Part shown: piece after piece, positions 14,908 through 23,078 of the stretch
Layout of the letters: the number at the start of each line of letters is the position of its first letter
How positions within the stretch are numbered: the stretch's first letter is position 1
From: JAHEFU01 sp041395205
GTDB taxonomy: Bacteria; 4484-113; JAFGCY01
NCBI GenBank assembly: GCA_041395205.1
Contig: JAWLAZ010000001.1
Coordinates: 1,116,001 to 1,180,000 of the forward strand
DNA length: 64,000 nucleotides
Direction of reading: 5' to 3'
Notes under the pieces: model-generated
Databases searched by the model: none
What the model saw: only the letters and a program-made list of their open reading frames with translations
What the model was told of the DNA's origin: nothing
Position numbers and translations under genes: made by a program

Positions 14908-16371
14908 TCAGGGTTCGCTGCGATCTACGATTTCTCGGTATTCCATCGTATGCGCTGCGGACTGATCCGCCGCGGTATTGGAAATCGTCACATTTCCGAG
15001 GTCATCCTGCTGCAGCGAAACGACTTCCCCCAGCTCAAAGCGGCTGCTGTCGCCAATGCTCATATTGCGAATCAGCACTTCATCCTCACCCACGGCCTGC
15101 AACAGGACATCAAGCTCCAGCACCTCCCGCAGTGAGAATTCCTGGGGGAAGCGCACCTGGCGCTCGTTGATGGTCATCAGCCGGCTTTCATATTCCAGGC
15201 CCGGCCGCGAAGGCATGCTGTACCAGCTGGCATTGCGGATGCTCGTGCGCTCCGTACGCTGGGTGGAGCTGAAGGCGTGATCGAAGTGCACGAGGTCCTC
15301 CGGACTGACTCCCTTCAGACGCAGCACGGCAAACAGTTCTCCGCCGGAATCCCGCTCAAGGTTCAGCAGTTCCACTGAGGCATCCCTGCCCGGGAACTGA
15401 TCACCGCCGATACGCTGCGCCTCACCGGCCAGCTGGCGGCTGAAGTAAGCCAGATCGTTGCCGGGGTCAGACAGCAGGTGGTATCGCACCTCGAAACCGT
15501 CGCTGCGTTGCCAGCGGGCACCATATTGCCAGAGATGCAGTCCGAAGATGCCCAGGGCAATCAGGGCCATGCTGCCGGCCAGCAGGGAGCGCGCACGGCT
15601 GGGACTGACATGGAAGCTCAGCGAGGACAGGATGCCATGGCGCTGCGGGACCTTCTGATAGACGCGGCGCAGCATCTGGCTGCGGACCGGGGCCTGCCAG
15701 ACCCCGGGCCTGGCGAGCTCCAGCATGCGGTTTTCCTCAAGCAGGCTGCGCGAAGCCGGATCCCGAGCCAGCAGCTCCCGCTCGGCGGCGCTGAGCTGCT
15801 CCTCGGAACTGATCCGTTCCTGCAATATCCTGTCGTAGAGACTCACATCCATCCCCGAGAAAATATTTGATACATCCGCCGCCTCCATATAGGGTGACAA
15901 CAGGCGGCGCAGGGCGGCCCGGGCCCTCAGCAGGCGCTGCTTCACCGTGTTCTCGGCGATCCCCAGCACGATGCCCACCTCCTTCACGCTGAGTTCCTCA
16001 TAGTAATAAAGACACAGAAGCTCACTCTGGCTCTCAGGCAGGTGGGCCAGGGCGGAATTCACCACCTCGGCATCCCGGTTGCGCTTTTCCGCCGCACTCA
16101 GCACCGGAAGTTCAAGTGTGGCCGGCCGGCTGATGTGCCGGCGTCGTTCGTCAATGTACTTCGTGCGGATGATCGAGAACAGCCAGCCCTTGAATGTCAG
16201 CCTGTCCCTGAGCTGGTGGTACCTCGTATATGCGACGATCAGGGCTTCCTGCAGCAGATCCTCGGCGCTGTGCGGATTCGCACAGAGGCGGCAGCTGTAG
16301 GCCCAGGCTGCCTGGTAGAGCTCTGCCGTCAGCAGAGCTTCAAACTGCAACTGCCGGTCGCCGGGATTCAT
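14908..16371 (-). CDS. ECF sigma factor fused to a membrane anti-sigma-like region
   Basis: A 487-residue protein. Residues about 10-80 are sigma region 2 (HSAEDLLQEALIVAYTRY, then KGWLFSIIRTKYIDERRR), and about 100-158 region 4 (LPESQSELLCLYYYEELS, with the HTH VGIVLGIAENTVKQRLLRAR). After a linker resembling anti-sigma N-termini (about 176-240, SAAERELLARDPASRSLLEE) comes one membrane segment (about 261-281) and an extracytoplasmic domain of about 200 residues. Sigma and anti-sigma functions thus appear in one chain, as known in a few ECF groups with C-terminal membrane extensions. Release would need proteolysis or a conformational signal. The promoter carries an inverted repeat. Confidence 0.85.
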   Translation of the reverse strand: MNPGDRQLQFEALLTAELYQAAWAYSCRLCANPHSAEDLLQEALIVAYTRYHQLRDRLTFKGWLFSIIRTKYIDERRRHISRPATLELPVLSAAEKRNRDAEVVNSALAHLPESQSELLCLYYYEELSVKEVGIVLGIAENTVKQRLLRARAALRRLLSPYMEAADVSNIFSGMDVSLYDRILQERISSEEQLSAAERELLARDPASRSLLEENRMLELARPGVWQAPVRSQMLRRVYQKVPQRHGILSSLSFHVSPSRARSLLAGSMALIALGIFGLHLWQYGARWQRSDGFEVRYHLLSDPGNDLAYFSRQLAGEAQRIGGDQFPGRDASVELLNLERDSGGELFAVLRLKGVSPEDLVHFDHAFSSTQRTERTSIRNASWYSMPSRPGLEYESRLMTINERQVRFPQEFSLREVLELDVLLQAVGEDEVLIRNMSIGDSSRFELGEVVSLQQDDLGNVTISNTAADQSAAHTMEYREIVDRSEP

Positions 16372-16381
16372 CTTCGGAATT

Positions 16382-16415
16382 ACGATACCAGAACACCTGT
16401 CATCCCGTCAGGTGT
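16382..16415 (-). promoter_or_regulatory. TATCGT box and inverted repeat upstream of the sigma gene
   Basis: On the minus strand TATCGT (16382-16387) lies ten bases before ATG 16371. Immediately upstream, in the -35 zone, is a perfect inverted repeat ACACCTG-N9-CAGGTGT (16393-16415), a plausible operator. Confidence 0.45.
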
Positions 16416-16786
16416 CCGGGTTCGGGAGGGGCCGGAAGCTGGTCTGGGTGGTGCCGCCACAGGCAAGCGGCTGAATCACCCCGATCCGCCGGGACTGGTT
16501 GGGCATGTTACGCCCGGCGAATTCCGTATACCGGCTATCCGGCCCCTGACTCCCTTTCCCTTGCGCAGGTCAGAGCGGCCATGAGACAAGCCAGGCCCGT
16601 GTCCTGCATTTCCAGAGACGGAACTGACTTCAGAATGGTTATTGGCAGATCCGGGAATTCCCGTGATTCCGGCATCATTAATTGACTTTCGCTTAATCGG
16701 CATTTCCCGCAGCCGGGAAGGCTGCCCGGTAACTTATAAGCAGACTGTCCGCTGGCCCTGGCCGGCATTACAAGCATGAGGGTCCG
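16416..16786. other. Intergenic stretch without a supportable gene
   Basis: This segment separates the divergent sigma and receiver genes. It contains short palindromic GC patches and TTATAAG near 16735, a possible -10 for the receiver gene. Open frames across it lack coding character. I see no RNA gene I can name. Confidence 0.4.
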
Positions 16787-17155
16787 ATGGCGAGGATTCT
16801 GGTAATTGACGATGAGAACGGTGTGCGCAGCATGCTCACGCGCCTGCTCACGCACCATGGACACAGCGTGCGCAGTGAACCCAACGGCAAGCACATTTCC
16901 GAAGTGATGGAGGAGTTCGCGCCTGATCTTGTGATCACGGACATCATCATGCCGGAAACCGATGGTCTGGAAACCATCAACCGCCTGCGGGAGGAATATC
17001 CCCAGGTGCGGATCATCGCCATTTCCGGCGGCGGCCTGCAGGTGTCCATGGACCACCTGCCCATGGCGCGCATGCTCGGTGCCGAACTGACCCTGAGCAA
17101 ACCCATCGACAATGAGAAGCTGCTGCAGGCAGTGGAAATCGTCACCAGTGACTAG
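16787..17155 (+). CDS. Stand-alone response-regulator receiver domain
   Basis: A 122-residue CheY-like protein. Acidic pocket D9-D10 (LVIDDENG), phosphoacceptor Asp in LVITDIIMPETDG (D52), switch Ser in IIAISGGG and the Lys of LSKPID are all present. No output domain follows, so it works through protein contacts or as a phosphate sink. No histidine kinase is adjacent; the haem-binding chemoreceptor at 23079 is the nearest signalling gene. A GAGG lies just before ATG 16787. Confidence 0.88.
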   Translation: MARILVIDDENGVRSMLTRLLTHHGHSVRSEPNGKHISEVMEEFAPDLVITDIIMPETDGLETINRLREEYPQVRIIAISGGGLQVSMDHLPMARMLGAELTLSKPIDNEKLLQAVEIVTSD

Positions 17156-17203
17156 GCTCGCCCGCGCTTCGGGAGACCTGCTGCCAGGGGATTTGTTCTC
17201 CGG

Positions 17204-17209
17204 TATAAT
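17204..17209 (+). promoter_or_regulatory. TATAAT box for tRNA-Ala(TGC)
   Basis: A perfect TATAAT 18 nt before the tRNA 5' end. The -35 position (about 17181) is weak. Confidence 0.5.
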
Positions 17210-17227
17210 TAGGGCCGTTCATGTGCT

Positions 17228-17303
17228 GGGGGAGTAGCTCAGCTGGAAGAGCAATTGCCTTGCACGCAATAGGTCGTCGGTTCGAGTCCGATCTCCTCCA
17301 CCA
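17228..17303 (+). tRNA. tRNA-Ala (anticodon TGC), CCA encoded
   Basis: A 76-nt cloverleaf. Acceptor GGGGGAG pairs with CTCCTCC, including G3:U70. Anticodon stem ATTGC/GCAAT encloses CTTGCAC, giving TGC. T arm GTCGG-TTCGAGT-CCGAT. The 3' CCA is encoded (17301-17303), unlike the GGC isoacceptor at 9075. Confidence 0.95.
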
Positions 17304-17329
17304 GCACATGCCAGTCTGTGGGAGTAGCC

Positions 17330-17596
17330 ATGCCAAGCAGTGACCTGACCGCCAGAATGTACTTTGACCAGGGCCAGACTGCCTTCACCCGCGGCGATTT
17401 CGCCGGGGCGGAGGATTACTTCAAGAAGGCGGTCGAAAAGGATCCCCAGTACCATGAAGCACACCGCTTCCTGGCCGAGTCCTTTGAGAAGCAGGGATTC
17501 GCACACAGGGCCAAGCGGGCCTGGGAGCGCCTGCACATGATCACGCGCGACACGTCGGAACAGGCTGAGATCAAGAAGCGGATTGACGCACTCTAA
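17330..17596 (+). CDS. Small TPR protein
   Basis: An 88-residue cytoplasmic protein with a tandem TPR pair: ARMYFDQGQTAFTRGDFAGAEDY then KDPQYHEAHRFLAESFEKQG. A GGAG lies eight bases before ATG 17330, which is preferred over GTG 17318. It starts soon after the tRNA and precedes the RDD gene by 24 nt, so these may share a transcript. Confidence 0.75.
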   Translation: MPSSDLTARMYFDQGQTAFTRGDFAGAEDYFKKAVEKDPQYHEAHRFLAESFEKQGFAHRAKRAWERLHMITRDTSEQAEIKKRIDAL

Positions 17597-17620
17597 GGGT
17601 CTCGGAGGGTCGCACATTCA

Positions 17621-18763
17621 ATGACAGACAATCAAGATCCAGCGGGGCAGAATCCCGACGAGGAAAACCAGCTCTGGAAGCTGCTGCAGGGCAGCACGGA
17701 TTCGGACGGCAAGCCGGACCGGGCCGCCGATGCCGGGACAGACAAACCGGCTGCGGGCGGATCCGAAACATCCAGACGCCAATTCTCCGATTCGGACATC
17801 CCCGACGGATTTGAACCAGAAAAATGGCAGGAAGCACCACAGGCTGAGAATGTCTCGATGCTGCAGCAGGTGCTCAGCAATCCCGACGCAATGCCCGGCG
17901 ACGTGGACTTCAGCCGTCCGGCGGCCGGCCAGACGGAGCGCCCCGGGGATGCGGACAGCGCCGTAAGCGACTTCTACCGCGACAACCAGGTGGAAGTGAT
18001 GTGCCGCAAGTATCCGGACCAGGTGGCAACGACTCAGTGTCCGGTCTGCCAGGCCTTCTACTGCCAGAAGGCCATGACCGTGCGTCGCGGCAAGCTGCTG
18101 TGCGTGGATTGTGCCGAGGCGATGTTCGTGCGCAGTGAAGCGGAGATTCTCGATGCCCAGGAACGTGGTGAGGACCCCGGTCCGGATGTGGCACCTGAAG
18201 CTCCTCCGGAGTTCGAGCTGGGCAGCGGTGCCTTCGGACTGGAGGGCCGCCCGGCCCACCCGCTCAAGAAGCTGCTGGCGCTCGGCATAGACTGGATGAT
18301 CACCCGTTTCCTCGTGCTCTGCATCCTGTTCCTGATCGGAGGGGCATCCTCCACAGGCAATCCGCTGTTCGCAGTGTTCAGTGATGACAGCGGGGGCACG
18401 CAGCTCAGCCGGATCGTGCAGGCCTTCGTTTATCTCAGGCCTGTTCCCTACTGGCTGATCCTCTTCGCGATCACCGACTATCTCTACTACTTCCTTTCCC
18501 TTGCATTCTGGAACCGCAGCATAGGCATGAGCTGGGTGGGTATCCGTGTAGTCACAGAATGGGGAGAGTTCGCCAGTTTCGGCGCGCTGCTGATCCGCAC
18601 CTTGATTTTCATTGTGCTGTTCGAAGCGCCGGCGATCCTGCTGAGCCTGTTCTTCCCCGCCTTCCGTGGGCTGCACGACTACGCAGCGGGCACAGTGGTG
18701 GTCAACTACTCCGGCGTGAAGCGCGTCGACGCGTATGAGACCATCCAAATCAAACTGAACTAG
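17621..18763 (+). CDS. RDD-family membrane protein with N-terminal zinc-binding segment
   Basis: A 380-residue protein. A disordered Asp/Ala-rich N-terminus (about residues 1-120) leads to a Cys-rich segment resembling a B-box zinc finger (MCRKYP, CPVCQAFYC, LLCVDC; about 127-168), then a C-terminal RDD membrane domain from about 205 with three or four helices and the Arg-Asp features (LGIDWMITRFL, NRSIGMSWVGIRVV). RDD proteins are small transport-like membrane proteins of mostly unknown role. A GGAGGG precedes the start. Confidence 0.8.
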   Translation: MTDNQDPAGQNPDEENQLWKLLQGSTDSDGKPDRAADAGTDKPAAGGSETSRRQFSDSDIPDGFEPEKWQEAPQAENVSMLQQVLSNPDAMPGDVDFSRPAAGQTERPGDADSAVSDFYRDNQVEVMCRKYPDQVATTQCPVCQAFYCQKAMTVRRGKLLCVDCAEAMFVRSEAEILDAQERGEDPGPDVAPEAPPEFELGSGAFGLEGRPAHPLKKLLALGIDWMITRFLVLCILFLIGGASSTGNPLFAVFSDDSGGTQLSRIVQAFVYLRPVPYWLILFAITDYLYYFLSLAFWNRSIGMSWVGIRVVTEWGEFASFGALLIRTLIFIVLFEAPAILLSLFFPAFRGLHDYAAGTVVVNYSGVKRVDAYETIQIKLN

Positions 18764-18765
18764 GC

Positions 18766-18771
18766 TATAAT
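18766..18771 (+). promoter_or_regulatory. TATAAT box for the Yip1-like gene
   Basis: TATAAT 35 nt before ATG 18807. The leader would be about 29 nt and includes a TAGGGG ribosome-binding site, so this is a leadered gene. Confidence 0.45.
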
Positions 18772-18806
18772 TGACGTTTATTCCGGCCTAGTGTGTAGGG
18801 GTTGCG

Positions 18807-19688
18807 ATGGTTGCGCTAGCAATGCTGCAGGGAGCTGACGATACAACCGGCATGATGCTGGTTGCACTTGCCGTGTTCACGGTAATCTGCTTCTTTGCGC
18901 TTGGACTGAAGTTCTTTGTCAACCTGTTCGAGGTTGTCACGGCACCGGGTGCCAGCCTGAAGCACCACGGTTCGAGCGACACCGCGTTCTACTCGATCGC
19001 GGTGGTCTTCCTCGGCCACCTGATCGGGTCCATCGTGCTCGTGCTGAATCGGGCGCAGATGAATGCCGGCTTCAACTCCTTCGCGGAGAGTTACGGAACG
19101 ATGCTGGCATCCAACAATCCGAACCACAACTATCAGGATGTGGCGGCCAACTGGGCCACTTCAACCCTGAATGCCCTATATCAGACACAGGTGGACACCA
19201 ACCTGCTGTGGCTGGGTCTGTGGGGCATGGCGATCTGGGTACTGGCCGGCCTGGTCTACTTCCTGGCCGCCAAGATGTTCGGATCTCCAGTGTCGCTCAG
19301 CGATCTGATGAGCACCACTGCATACCCGATGTTCTTCTATACCATCGGCTGGTGCTGCTACATTGCTGCAAGTTTCAGCAGCTTCCAGGTCTTCGGTGAC
19401 GGCTTCAAGCCAAGCTCCCTGATGGGCCAGAGCGTGCTGTACATCGTGGGCATGGTGATCATGCTCTACGCGATCGTGCTCTATGCGATCGCCTTCATGC
19501 AGGCCACGGATCTCGGCTTCGGCCAGCTGATCGTGGGCTTCCTGCTCTACAGCCTGATCACCGGCGGAATCTACTACGGAATCATGAACAAGGTCGCCGG
19601 TCCGGCGATTTCAAAGTTCACCTCTGACGTGGCGTCGGTGGACTTCAGCAAGCCGGGGTATACGCTCCCGGGATCCGAGGGCCTGTAG
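18807..19688 (+). CDS. Yip1-like polytopic membrane protein
   Basis: A 293-residue integral membrane protein with about five or six hydrophobic segments (for example residues 8-40, 63-86, 131-152, 170-192, 205-240). The layout, with a FEVVTAPGA motif after the first helix, resembles the bacterial Yip1/YIF1 superfamily. Function is not known in bacteria. TAGGGG precedes ATG 18807. Confidence 0.65.
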   Translation: MVALAMLQGADDTTGMMLVALAVFTVICFFALGLKFFVNLFEVVTAPGASLKHHGSSDTAFYSIAVVFLGHLIGSIVLVLNRAQMNAGFNSFAESYGTMLASNNPNHNYQDVAANWATSTLNALYQTQVDTNLLWLGLWGMAIWVLAGLVYFLAAKMFGSPVSLSDLMSTTAYPMFFYTIGWCCYIAASFSSFQVFGDGFKPSSLMGQSVLYIVGMVIMLYAIVLYAIAFMQATDLGFGQLIVGFLLYSLITGGIYYGIMNKVAGPAISKFTSDVASVDFSKPGYTLPGSEGL

Positions 19689-19763
19689 GAAGCGCCCGCG
19701 GGGCGAAACATTGAAAGGTGGATTAGCGTCCCCCTAGAACGAGGATAAGTGGAGGAGGCATCC

Positions 19764-21365
19764 GTGAACGGAGCAACGCGCAGTGCGCTGCGCCTGCTGC
19801 CCGTGGCCGCGCTCGTCTGCATGGCAATGCCAGCGGCGGCGGCGGAACCGATGGAGGAAGCATCGGCAAACGCGGCAGTAACGGTTACAGGCGAGGATTT
19901 TGGCCTGGTACCCGGGGAAACGGGAATGGCATGGGGCGAGGAACTCCAGCATGCGCTGGACAGCGGCCTGGAAACCGCTGAACTGTTCCGGCTGCAACCT
20001 GAGCCCTTTTCGGACGAAGCAGCAATGCTCGTCTCCCTGGACGAGCTGCTTGAGCTCGCGGTGACCAACAACTTCGGCCTGCGCAGCCAGCAGAACAATA
20101 TCGAGAAGAGCCACTACAGCGTCGACCGCACGTATTACCGCTGGGATCCCCAGTGGAGCGGTGACCTGCGGGCCAGCCGTTCCAGCACGGACGAATGGCC
20201 CTTCGCCGGCGGCACCGACAGCCAGTCCTACAGCGCTTCCACCACCTGGAGCAAGCCCTTCCAGTACGGTGATTCCATGTCCATGAGCTATGGGCTGAGC
20301 GGTGCCAAGGGCGGTGGCGGCATTTCGAACAGCTACAGCCACAACTTCAGCTTCAGCTACAACCGGCCCCTGCGCCGGGGCAGCGGACGCTTCATCAACA
20401 ACCTGTCCCTGTATACGAGCAGCAACAGCCTGCAGCTCAGTTACGACAGCCTTGACAATGACATCCGCCAGCTCAAGCTGAACGTGCTGAACGGCTACTA
20501 CCGGGCCATGGCGGCTCGCGAGGCCATCAACGTGCGCCGGGCCAACCTGGATACGGCACTGCTGCAGCTGGACCGGGCGATCGAACGCCTGAAGCAGGGT
20601 CTGGGGATTCCCCTGGATGTGCTGCAGGCCGAGAACTCGGTGATCAGCCAGGGCAATGCGCTGGTGACTTCCGTCCAGAGCTATGAGGAGAACCTCGACC
20701 AGCTGACCCTGCTTGTGGGCCTGCCCCAGGAATTCAACATCGAACTCGATACCGCGGCGCTGGAGGACAGCAGCTTCGGTGAACTGCCGCCGGACCTGTG
20801 GGAGCTCGTGAAGTCCACGGCCTTCAGCCTGCGCAGCATCGACACGGCGATCGCCAACCTCAAGATCAGCCGCGAGGCGACGCTTGACCAGATGCAGCCG
20901 CGCGTGGACTTCGGCCTGAGCATCGGCCGCGGCAACAACGGTGAGTCCGAGTTCGCGGATGCGATCCTCGGCCTCGACGAGGAAAGCGTGACAGCCTCGA
21001 TCAGCTGGTCGCTGGACCGGCGCAACCGGGATCTCAAGGCCAGCCTGGCCCAGACCCAGCTGGATCTCGACAACCTGGAGCTGAACCGCGACCAGGAACT
21101 GCTGCGCCTCAAGCAGTCGCTGCGTTCCCTGCAGCGCGAACTCGAGACGCGCAGCCGCACCATCGAACTGCAGATCAAGAATGTGCAGGTGCTGCGCGAG
21201 ACACTGAAGATCACCCAGGAGCGCCAGCGCGTCGGCCTGGCGACCACGCTCGACGTGATTGACGCCCAGGATGACCTGCTGGCGGCCGAGCTCTCACTCC
21301 TGCAGGCCCGGGTTTCCTTCCAGGAAACCTATCGCAGTATCCTGGTTCTGGCGGACCTGCTCTGA
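19764..21365 (+). CDS. TolC-family outer-membrane efflux protein
   Basis: A 533-residue protein with a Sec signal peptide (cleavage near AMPAAAA). It has long helical repeats typical of outer-membrane efflux proteins: LDELLELAVTNNFGLRSQQNN, QLKLNVLNGYYRAMAAREAI and LDTALLQLDRAIERLKQGL, with a second heptad-rich helical half (about 390-500). The central beta region (about 120-215) is Ser/Tyr-rich. GGAGGAGG lies six bases before GTG 19764, which decides the start. The ABC ATPase gene follows after 4 nt, indicating an export system, but no membrane-fusion protein or permease gene follows. Confidence 0.85.
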   Translation: MNGATRSALRLLPVAALVCMAMPAAAAEPMEEASANAAVTVTGEDFGLVPGETGMAWGEELQHALDSGLETAELFRLQPEPFSDEAAMLVSLDELLELAVTNNFGLRSQQNNIEKSHYSVDRTYYRWDPQWSGDLRASRSSTDEWPFAGGTDSQSYSASTTWSKPFQYGDSMSMSYGLSGAKGGGGISNSYSHNFSFSYNRPLRRGSGRFINNLSLYTSSNSLQLSYDSLDNDIRQLKLNVLNGYYRAMAAREAINVRRANLDTALLQLDRAIERLKQGLGIPLDVLQAENSVISQGNALVTSVQSYEENLDQLTLLVGLPQEFNIELDTAALEDSSFGELPPDLWELVKSTAFSLRSIDTAIANLKISREATLDQMQPRVDFGLSIGRGNNGESEFADAILGLDEESVTASISWSLDRRNRDLKASLAQTQLDLDNLELNRDQELLRLKQSLRSLQRELETRSRTIELQIKNVQVLRETLKITQERQRVGLATTLDVIDAQDDLLAAELSLLQARVSFQETYRSILVLADLL

Positions 21366-21369
21366 AGCC

Positions 21370-22104
21370 ATGCCCAAGAAGCTGATTGAATTCATCGACA
21401 TCGAGAAGATCTACCGGATGGGCACGCATGAGGTGCACGCCCTGGCTGGCGTCAGCTTCACGGTTGAGGAGGGCGAGTTCATCGCCATCATGGGCACCTC
21501 CGGATCCGGCAAGTCCACGGCCATGAACATCATGGGCTGCCTGGACCGCCCGAGCAGCGGGACCTACATGCTGGAAGGCATTGATGTCTCGCGGATGCGC
21601 GACGGCGAGCTGGCCAAGGTGCGCAATCAGAAGATCGGATTCGTATTCCAGAACTTCAACCTGCTGCCGCGCACCAGTGCGATCGAGAATGTCGAGCTGC
21701 CGATGGTCTACAGCGGCTATGTGCGGGACCGTCGCAAGCGGGCCCAGACCGCGCTGGAGCGTGTCGGGCTCGGGGACCGGATCCACCACAAGCCCAATGA
21801 GCTGTCAGGCGGCCAGCAGCAGCGCGTCGCCGTGGCCCGCTCGCTCGTGAATGAGCCGGCGATCATCCTCGCCGATGAGCCCACGGGAAACCTCGATACC
21901 AAGAGCGGTGAGGAAGTGCTGAAGATCTTCCAGGACCTCAATGACGGCGGGATCACGCTCGTGATCGTCACGCATGAGGAGGAAGTGGCGGAGTGCTGCA
22001 AGCGCATCCTGCGTTTCCGCGACGGCAAGCTGATCAGTGATGAGCCGGTGCAGAAGCGGCGCATCGCCGACCCCAGCAAGGTCACCAGCCCCAACTACGA
22101 ATAG
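21370..22104 (+). CDS. ABC transporter ATP-binding protein (LolD/MacB type)
   Basis: A 244-residue nucleotide-binding subunit. Walker A GTSGSGKST, Q-loop FVFQNFNLLP, signature LSGGQQQR, Walker B ILADEPTGNLD and the H-loop THEEEV are all present. The PTGNLD form and IMGCLDRPSSG place it in the MacB/LolD (type VII) group that powers periplasmic machinery. The matching permease is absent here. ATG 21370 lies just after the TolC-family stop. A bidirectional terminator follows. Confidence 0.9.
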   Translation: MPKKLIEFIDIEKIYRMGTHEVHALAGVSFTVEEGEFIAIMGTSGSGKSTAMNIMGCLDRPSSGTYMLEGIDVSRMRDGELAKVRNQKIGFVFQNFNLLPRTSAIENVELPMVYSGYVRDRRKRAQTALERVGLGDRIHHKPNELSGGQQQRVAVARSLVNEPAIILADEPTGNLDTKSGEEVLKIFQDLNDGGITLVIVTHEEEVAECCKRILRFRDGKLISDEPVQKRRIADPSKVTSPNYE

Positions 22105-22153
22105 GCTCCCGCCGCTAGGATCACCGGGATCCGCTATGACCCAGAAAAATGAA

Positions 22154-22184
22154 AAGGCCCGCCATCAAGGCGGGCCTTCTGTTT
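22154..22184 (+). terminator. Bidirectional terminator
   Basis: Perfect stem AAGGCCCGCC/GGCGGGCCTT (22154-22178, five-base loop). On the plus strand CTGTTT follows; on the minus strand a T-rich stretch (TTCATTTTT) follows. It can serve both the ABC gene and the convergent Cys-rich lipoprotein gene. Confidence 0.8.
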
Positions 22185-22201
22185 AGCGTTCGGACCTGGG
22201 A

Positions 22202-22600
22202 CTAGTGACCGCAGGGGTTGCCGCCGCAGGGGTTATCACCGCAGGGATTGCAGGGATTGTCGCCGCAGGGGTTGCAGGGGTTATCGCCGCAGGGGTTGCA
22301 GGGATTGTCGCCGCAGGGGTTGCAGGGGTTATCGCCGCAGGGGTTGCAGGGGTTATCGCCGCAGGGATTGCAGGGATTGTCGCCGCAGGGATTCTCGCCC
22401 TCGCCGTGACCCTCACCCGGAGCGTGGTCGTGGCCGGCGTGCTCATCCTCAGTGCCGCCCATGCAGGGGTTATCCTGGGTCGTGCCGGAGGTGGTTCCTC
22501 CCGCCGTCGTGCCACCGGTGGAACCACCGTTGTCGGACTGCGGGCAACCCGTCAGAGCCATGAGGAACAGACCCACCATCAGAACTACTACTAGACGCAT
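22202..22600 (-). CDS. Cys/His-rich repeat lipoprotein
   Basis: A 132-residue lipoprotein: signal peptide with lipobox LTGC (Cys19), then a Gly/Thr/Ser linker, a His-rich patch (HAGHDHAPGEGHGEG), and a C-terminal array of six exact CGDNPCNP units plus a partial seventh. The array alone holds about 15 Cys residues in CxxC-type spacing. Metal binding at the cell surface is the natural inference, but no family is recognised. The underlying 24-bp repeat is nearly perfect, with AAT/AAC and similar silent variation, so the protein is under selection. GGGAG precedes ATG 22600. Confidence 0.75.
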   Translation of the reverse strand: MRLVVVLMVGLFLMALTGCPQSDNGGSTGGTTAGGTTSGTTQDNPCMGGTEDEHAGHDHAPGEGHGEGENPCGDNPCNPCGDNPCNPCGDNPCNPCGDNPCNPCGDNPCNPCGDNPCNPCGDNPCGGNPCGH

Positions 22601-22690
22601 GTTGAACTCCCGAATTGAGAATTGCGAATAACAGCCGTCAGGTCTGTCCATTCGCCGGGACGGCACCAGGCCGCCTCTTAAGAACGAACA

Positions 22691-22718
22691 TATATAGCAT
22701 AAAATCGGGAAAATACAA
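22691..22718 (-). promoter_or_regulatory. Sigma-70-like promoter for the Cys-rich lipoprotein
   Basis: On the minus strand TTGTAT (22713-22718), a 16-nt gap and TATATA (22691-22696), about 90 nt before ATG 22600. This is one of the few promoters here with a recognisable -35. Confidence 0.45.
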
Positions 22719-23078
22719 GTCCCAATCTGTTCCGGATGCCCGTTAACGGTTGATTGAGACAGGCATGCAACATTATTTATCCCTATGAATTTTCAGTAAA
22801 TTCATGAAACATTCCGTGCCGAAATCGCAATAATCACCTTGAAATTAACTGTCCCCGCAGCTAGTTTCGCATCCAGGGATGAATTCGGTGGAGCGGAGGA
22901 TTCAAGCCCCGGCCCCGGTCAGCCGATCAAATCTGACGGAGTTTCCGGACATGCGTACCAAATCTGCATCTCAATTGCACCTTCCGTTAAAGAACACGGC
23001 AGTCGATCCGCGTAACATCCATCAGTAAGAGTGTCCGCTTAAAACACGGCGGGAAAAATCGTGACCTCGGGGGTCCAA
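22719..23078. other. AT-richer intergenic stretch, no gene seen
   Basis: The gap between the divergent lipoprotein and chemoreceptor genes is lower in GC than its surroundings. I find no open frame with coding character, no tRNA and no terminator. It should hold the chemoreceptor promoter, but no box is convincing. Confidence 0.4.

Noticed and set aside
16416..16786. Riboswitch upstream of the receiver gene
   Set aside because: Several short palindromes are present, but none matches a riboswitch core that I can recognise.
19692..19704. Terminator after the Yip1-like gene
   Set aside because: CGCCC/GGGCG is only five pairs and has no T-tract.
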